Source: Anaerolineales bacterium (lineage in GTDB: Bacteria; Chloroflexota; Anaerolineae; Anaerolineales; VGOW01). Taken from it: a stretch of DNA of 17,608 nucleotides. The notes under the pieces were generated by a model, which saw nothing but the letters and a program-made list of their open reading frames with translations, did no database searches and had not been told where the DNA came from. Positions within the stretch are counted from its first letter, which is position 1; each line of letters opens with the position of its first letter. This document shows, in pieces, positions 14,042-17,608 of the stretch. The position numbers were made by a program, and so were the translations under genes. The stretch is from assembly GCA_919901875.1 (NCBI GenBank), contig CAKKQG010000048.1:12008-29615 (forward strand), in the 5' to 3' direction.

Positions 14042-15109
14042 TTAAGCGGTGGGCAAATCTTCAATTGGAAACTCAAAAGTGGCTCGTGTCCCCTGCCCAA
14101 TTGTGCTTTCGATATCTAAATGCCCTCCTAAAAGTTCGGTTTTCTCTTTAAGTGTAGAAAGCCCAATGTGCCTTTGGCTTGGGTCCAGGGGCGCTGAAAC
14201 ATTGAACCCTTTGCCATTGTCCTCGACAATTCCACGCACACTATGGTCGTCCACATCAAGGGTCACACGAATTTGAGAAGATTCAGCGTGATTGCGCGCA
14301 TTGATCAGCAATTCCTGAATACCGCGAAACGCTAACACTTCACAATGTGAAGCCAGACGTCGCTCAGTGCCCGTCACGGTAAGTACTGTCGGAGTACCGC
14401 TCTTCTCCTCAAAACTCTTCACATAGCGTCGCACCGTTGGCACCAATCCCAAATCATCCAGCATCATCGGGCGAAGTTCGACGATGAAATCGCGCACGCG
14501 CTGGAAGGTCGTACTGGCTGTGGTCTTCAAGTTTATCAATTCTGCGCGCGCTTGTTCGGGATTCGAATCAAACAAACGCTGAACGATCTCGGCTTGCAGG
14601 ATGAAATTGGTAAGCGATTGGGCAGGACCATCGTGCAAGGTCTTGGATAACCGTTGGCGTTCTGCCTCTTGCGCATTGATAATACGGACGACAACCGGGT
14701 CTGTGCCTTGTGGCGCGGATAATGCCCCACTACTCGATGCACCCGGCAGCTCCATCCCCGGAGCCACGTCGCCCAAAGACTCCAAGACCGTTTGCAAATA
14801 AGAGCTATAGCGCTCAAGGTTGACTTGATCGCCTTGTAGTTTTTCTAACTGCCCGCGCATGGAGAACAGCTGCTGTTGAGTCTTTTGCGCCGCTTCGTAG
14901 GTGGCTTTAATATCTGCGCGCGGCACCGTATCGAAGTTTTGATTGATCTGCCGCATCTGGTTAGTGATGCTCGCATTGCGCTGCCCCATCTTATCCACTT
15001 CAGCTTTGCTCTGCTCCACCAACGATTTAATCTCACGGAGTTCGCGTTGCGTCCGTTCGAATTCGGCGCGAGTCAATTCCAACAAATCTTGCAGACTTTT
15101 ACCAGCCAT
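14042..15109 (-). CDS. Soluble DegS/NarX-like sensor histidine kinase (HisKA_3)
   Basis: A 355-residue kinase without membrane segments. Residues 1-112 are predicted coiled coil (ELTRAEFERTQRELREIK and similar heptad-rich sequence), as in DegS. A short flexible linker (116-138) leads to the HisKA_3 dimerisation domain, with the phosphoacceptor His159 in RLSKTLHDGPAQS. The HATPase domain has an N box (QELLINARNHA, 265-275), G1 (VEDNGKGF, 295-302) and G2 (HIGLSTLKEK, 314-323). All catalytic elements look intact. It should sense an intracellular or protein-borne signal and phosphorylate the response regulator encoded just upstream, whose stop codon is 2 bp before this start. GAAGGG within that gene's end serves as ribosome binding site. 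Confidence 0.94.
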   Translation of the reverse strand: MAGKSLQDLLELTRAEFERTQRELREIKSLVEQSKAEVDKMGQRNASITNQMRQINQNFDTVPRADIKATYEAAQKTQQQLFSMRGQLEKLQGDQVNLERYSSYLQTVLESLGDVAPGMELPGASSSGALSAPQGTDPVVVRIINAQEAERQRLSKTLHDGPAQSLTNFILQAEIVQRLFDSNPEQARAELINLKTTASTTFQRVRDFIVELRPMMLDDLGLVPTVRRYVKSFEEKSGTPTVLTVTGTERRLASHCEVLAFRGIQELLINARNHAESSQIRVTLDVDDHSVRGIVEDNGKGFNVSAPLDPSQRHIGLSTLKEKTELLGGHLDIESTIGQGTRATFEFPIEDLPTA

Positions 15110-15111
15110 AG

Positions 15112-15816
15112 CTAGTTGCCCTTCTCGCTTTTAGAATCTTGCAAACGCACCCAGCCGTGTCGCAAGGCATACACTGCCGCTTGAGTACGATCTTCGACAT
15201 TCAACTTGTGCAGTATCGCCGTCATATGGTTCTTCACCGTTTGATGACTGATGCCCAATGAAAACGCGATCTCTTTGTTACTCAGCCCGCGCGTAACATA
15301 CTGAAGAATTTGCATCTCGCGCGGCGAGAGTGGCGAAAACACATCTTGAGCGTCATCGCCGTAAGTCCGCGACTTTGCGCTGACACCTTTCTCCATCCAC
15401 GCCTCAATACCATCCCGATCAAATAATTGATCGCCCACGACATAATGCCCGCTCACAACCTGGTGAATCACTTCGACCAGCTTCTGCGGCATCACATCTT
15501 TGGGGCAATAAGCCAACGCACCGGCTTTGAAAGCGTGCACCGCCTGTTCGGCGTCGTCGTAAGCCGTTAACATAATGACACTGGCCTGATGATGCGCGGC
15601 TTTGATCTGCCGCGTCACCTGCAAGCCATTCATTCCCGGCAAGTTGATGTCCATCAATACCACATCCGGATTCAAAGAGGCAACGAGTTTTAACGCCTCG
15701 TTACCATCCGCGCCTTCGCCCACGATGTCGAAATCGCTCTCGCTGCGAAGCACATCTCGCAACCCTTGGCGAAATACAGGATGATCGTCAACGATCAAAA
15801 CACTAATTTTTGTCAT
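15112..15816 (-). CDS. NarL/DegU-family response regulator (receiver plus LuxR-type HTH)
   Basis: A 234-residue regulator. The receiver domain (1-122) has Asp10, Asp11, the phosphoacceptor Asp56 (VVLMDINLPG), Thr84 and Lys106. A linker of about 40 residues leads to the LuxR-type helix-turn-helix at about 164-225 (LSPREMQILQYVTRGLSNKE, IAFSLGISHQTVKNHMTAIL). It should be phosphorylated by the kinase encoded next and bind promoter DNA as a dimer. The pilin gene immediately follows the pair, so tad expression is the most obvious target, although no binding site is proven. Its own promoter lies upstream. Confidence 0.95.
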   Translation of the reverse strand: MTKISVLIVDDHPVFRQGLRDVLRSESDFDIVGEGADGNEALKLVASLNPDVVLMDINLPGMNGLQVTRQIKAAHHQASVIMLTAYDDAEQAVHAFKAGALAYCPKDVMPQKLVEVIHQVVSGHYVVGDQLFDRDGIEAWMEKGVSAKSRTYGDDAQDVFSPLSPREMQILQYVTRGLSNKEIAFSLGISHQTVKNHMTAILHKLNVEDRTQAAVYALRHGWVRLQDSKSEKGN

Positions 15817-15846
15817 GCAGAACCCTCAGCCATATTTATCGCAACG

Positions 15847-15874
15847 AGTATAGCATAAGCAATACGCGTTGCAA
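15847..15874 (-). promoter_or_regulatory. Candidate promoter of the two-component operon
   Basis: On the - strand TTGCAA (15869-15874) and TATACT (15847-15852) are 16 bp apart, with five of six matches at -10. It lies 31 bp before the response regulator ATG, just beyond the stop codon of the preceding membrane protein gene. Confidence 0.5.
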
Positions 15875-15878
15875 ACGC

Positions 15879-17264
15879 TCAACGCCGTTTATAAACGGTC
15901 ATATAAAAATTAGGGTTCAACGGGTCACACAACGTTCCGGTTTGGAAAATCGGGGTGAGCGATTCACTGCTCAAAAAATTCGGACACCAACCCGGATAAT
16001 TGATCACATACTGCGAATTGCGTTCACGAATAAAGACCCACAGACGCGCCTCATCACGCATTAACGGAATCACATCCGGTGAGACGAGCCCCGCCAGATC
16101 GATCAAACGCACATCCGCAAAATAACCTAACGCGCCGATGTCGTGCGCCGCCACCGATGATCCACGCGGCAGGTTCTCGTTCACCCATTTCGCCACGCGC
16201 ACCATTTCATTATTGATGATACGCACATCGGTGATCCACGCATTCAAGCCGATCACCCAAAATGCTACCGCCACCACGCTCACGGTTAACACCCAAGCCC
16301 GACTCAACAGCCGCCGCCACATCGCTTCCGCGTTCAGCCGCGCCCACGTCATCCCCTCGCCGCCCATTATGATCAACAGCGGGATCACCGGAATCAAGTA
16401 ACGCCCATGTTGATATGTCACAGGCAAACGCAACACGTACAAAAACAGAAACAGGCAGACCCAAGCCAACGCGCTCCAACGTTTGCTAAAAAAAATTCCC
16501 GGCAAGATCAACACCAACACGCCAATAAACGGTGAAGAAAAAATGTTGAACATCCGCTGCCACAACGGCAGTTGAGTCAAAATAGCATATTCGGATTGCT
16601 TCGCAAAAAAAGTGTTCGGGAAAATTTGTCCGCTGAGGCTGAGGTTGAACAGGAGATAGGGGATCGTGATCAACGCCGCGCCAGCGATCATCACGCCCAA
16701 CCGTTTGAGAAAGCGGATGCCGCCACCGTCGGCAGCCCACAGCGCCCAGGCGCAAAAGGGCAGCAACGTCGCCCCTTCCGGACGAGTCCACACGGCGAGT
16801 CCGATCATCACACCGCACGTTAAGGGTGAACGATTTACAAAGAACCACGCGGCGACAATCAACACACAAAATAAAATCGTCTCCATACCTGATGCCGCCG
16901 CCCAGACCAAATGCCATTCGAGAGGAATCAGCAAAGCGACGTAACGCAAGTTGGCAACTTGCATTACAAGAAAAGTTAACACGCCCAACAAGATCGCGTT
17001 GATCGTTATCGTCCACACCGCATAATCAATTCGCAGGGCGTAGCCTATCGCCAACAAAAATGTCCATAAGGGAGACGTTGACCCCGCCGATGGTTGACCG
17101 AGTGTAAACGCCCACTGCCCGTACCAACCCAAGTTGCGGGCGTACACTTGATGGATCCACGCATCATCTAAGGGAAAGCCCACTACCCCAAAGACGCGCG
17201 CGACGATCACGTAGAGCAACGGCGAAGCAACACCTATAGCGATCAGCCACCAATCTTTTTTCAT
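15879..17264 (-). CDS. Polytopic membrane protein, probable GT-C-fold glycosyltransferase
   Basis: A 461-residue protein with roughly nine to eleven hydrophobic helices. The first loop has LDDAWIHQVYARNL (32-45), resembling the acidic catalytic motif that follows helix 1 in GT-C lipid-linked sugar transferases (GT39/ArnT-like). Further on are GSTSPLWTFL, the AVWTRPEGATLLPF loop and the QHGRYLIPVIPLLIIMGG segment near the last helices, all common in such proteins. A soluble C-terminal region of about 110 residues (VNENLPRGSSVAAHDIGALG onwards) faces outside. The likely donor is a polyprenyl-phosphate sugar; the acceptor is unknown. GAGGTG precedes the ATG, which overlaps the previous stop as ATGA. 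Confidence 0.85.
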   Translation of the reverse strand: MKKDWWLIAIGVASPLLYVIVARVFGVVGFPLDDAWIHQVYARNLGWYGQWAFTLGQPSAGSTSPLWTFLLAIGYALRIDYAVWTITINAILLGVLTFLVMQVANLRYVALLIPLEWHLVWAAASGMETILFCVLIVAAWFFVNRSPLTCGVMIGLAVWTRPEGATLLPFCAWALWAADGGGIRFLKRLGVMIAGAALITIPYLLFNLSLSGQIFPNTFFAKQSEYAILTQLPLWQRMFNIFSSPFIGVLVLILPGIFFSKRWSALAWVCLFLFLYVLRLPVTYQHGRYLIPVIPLLIIMGGEGMTWARLNAEAMWRRLLSRAWVLTVSVVAVAFWVIGLNAWITDVRIINNEMVRVAKWVNENLPRGSSVAAHDIGALGYFADVRLIDLAGLVSPDVIPLMRDEARLWVFIRERNSQYVINYPGWCPNFLSSESLTPIFQTGTLCDPLNPNFYMTVYKRR

Positions 17265-17608
17265 CGCATCACCTCAAACAATTTGTATTCGCTCCACTCG
17301 CTCACCAATTTCAAGCGTTCACCTTTGCCCTCTTTGTAAAGTTGATCTAATTGTGCAACGTGATTCTTATCCATCAACACATAACGCGCCTTGAATTGCT
17401 CTGCCACTTTGAGCAACGTGGATTCATCGCCATTGGGGATCATCGCCCCACCGCGGTTGGCGGCGACCCACACCAGCGGCGGGTTGTTGCTGATCACGAC
17501 GGCATCCGCAGGGGTGAGGGTTTGAAGTTTTTGATAATGGTCGTAAACGGAATTCCACTCACGGGCGCGAGTCGAGATCACGATCAGAGTCAGTATCACA
17601 GCGAAGCC
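17261..17608 (-). CDS. C-terminal part of a second GT-C-like membrane protein, truncated by window edge
   Basis: The frame runs open to the window edge, entering through a hydrophobic stretch (GFAVILTLIVIS) that looks like the end of a membrane helix. The remaining soluble domain contains TPADAVVISNNPPLVWVAAN, GDESTLLKVAEQFKARYVLM and a final EWSEYKLFEVMR. This layout matches the extracytoplasmic tail of ArnT-like or related GT-C proteins. The GTG at 17597-17599 sits inside the hydrophobic stretch and is not believed to be the start. Its stop overlaps the next gene's start by four bases (ATGA), so the two are translationally coupled. Confidence 0.7.
   Translation of the reverse strand, partial: GFAVILTLIVISTRAREWNSVYDHYQKLQTLTPADAVVISNNPPLVWVAANRGGAMIPNGDESTLLKVAEQFKARYVLMDKNHVAQLDQLYKEGKGERLKLVSEWSEYKLFEVMR

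Noticed and set aside
15885..15898. A 14-bp palindrome at the 3' end of the GT-C gene as a terminator
   Set aside because: The stem has no usable loop, is AT-rich in the centre and lacks a T-run on the - strand; it also lies in coding sequence.

Overview
The window most resembles a chromosomal segment of a Chloroflexota bacterium (Anaerolineae-like). This is inferred from several traits: a Tad pilus cluster with no visible outer-membrane secretin gene, a CpaE protein carrying a receiver domain, a DegS/DegU-like soluble two-component pair, and heptamer tandem repeats between genes. No ribosomal RNA or other taxonomic marker is present, so the assignment is tentative. No tRNA, CRISPR array, insertion sequence or phage gene was seen.

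Positions 1-4996 read on the + strand. They hold the 3' part of a phosphonate-type ABC transporter ATPase (PhnC), then an unusual 680-residue permease in which two PhnE domains are fused in tandem behind an extra membrane domain. An array of 7-bp repeats and a family 2 glycosyltransferase follow. Next come a small RelE-type toxin-antitoxin pair closed by a strong terminator, and a stand-alone HNH endonuclease.

Positions 5018-17608 read on the - strand, so the two halves converge on a hairpin near 5003-5033. In transcription order (right to left) they are: two GT-C-type membrane proteins (the first cut by the window edge); a NarL/DegU-type response regulator and a soluble DegS-like histidine kinase with a likely promoter; a 48-residue Flp pilin with its own strong promoter, excellent ribosome binding site and downstream palindrome; and then, behind another promoter, cpaB, cpaE, cpaF, tadB, tadC, comF and hpf. 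A strong terminator ends this unit. A poorly characterised nucleotidyltransferase-like gene lies beyond it.

Working model (inference): the two-component pair controls Tad pilus expression. Separate transcription of the pilin allows much more Flp than assembly machinery. CpaE has an intact receiver domain and could be a second phosphorylation target. ComF (competence) and HPF (ribosome hibernation) are close enough to the tad genes to share their transcript. No gap between genes exceeds 300 bases; the larger gaps hold the promoters, terminators and repeats listed.
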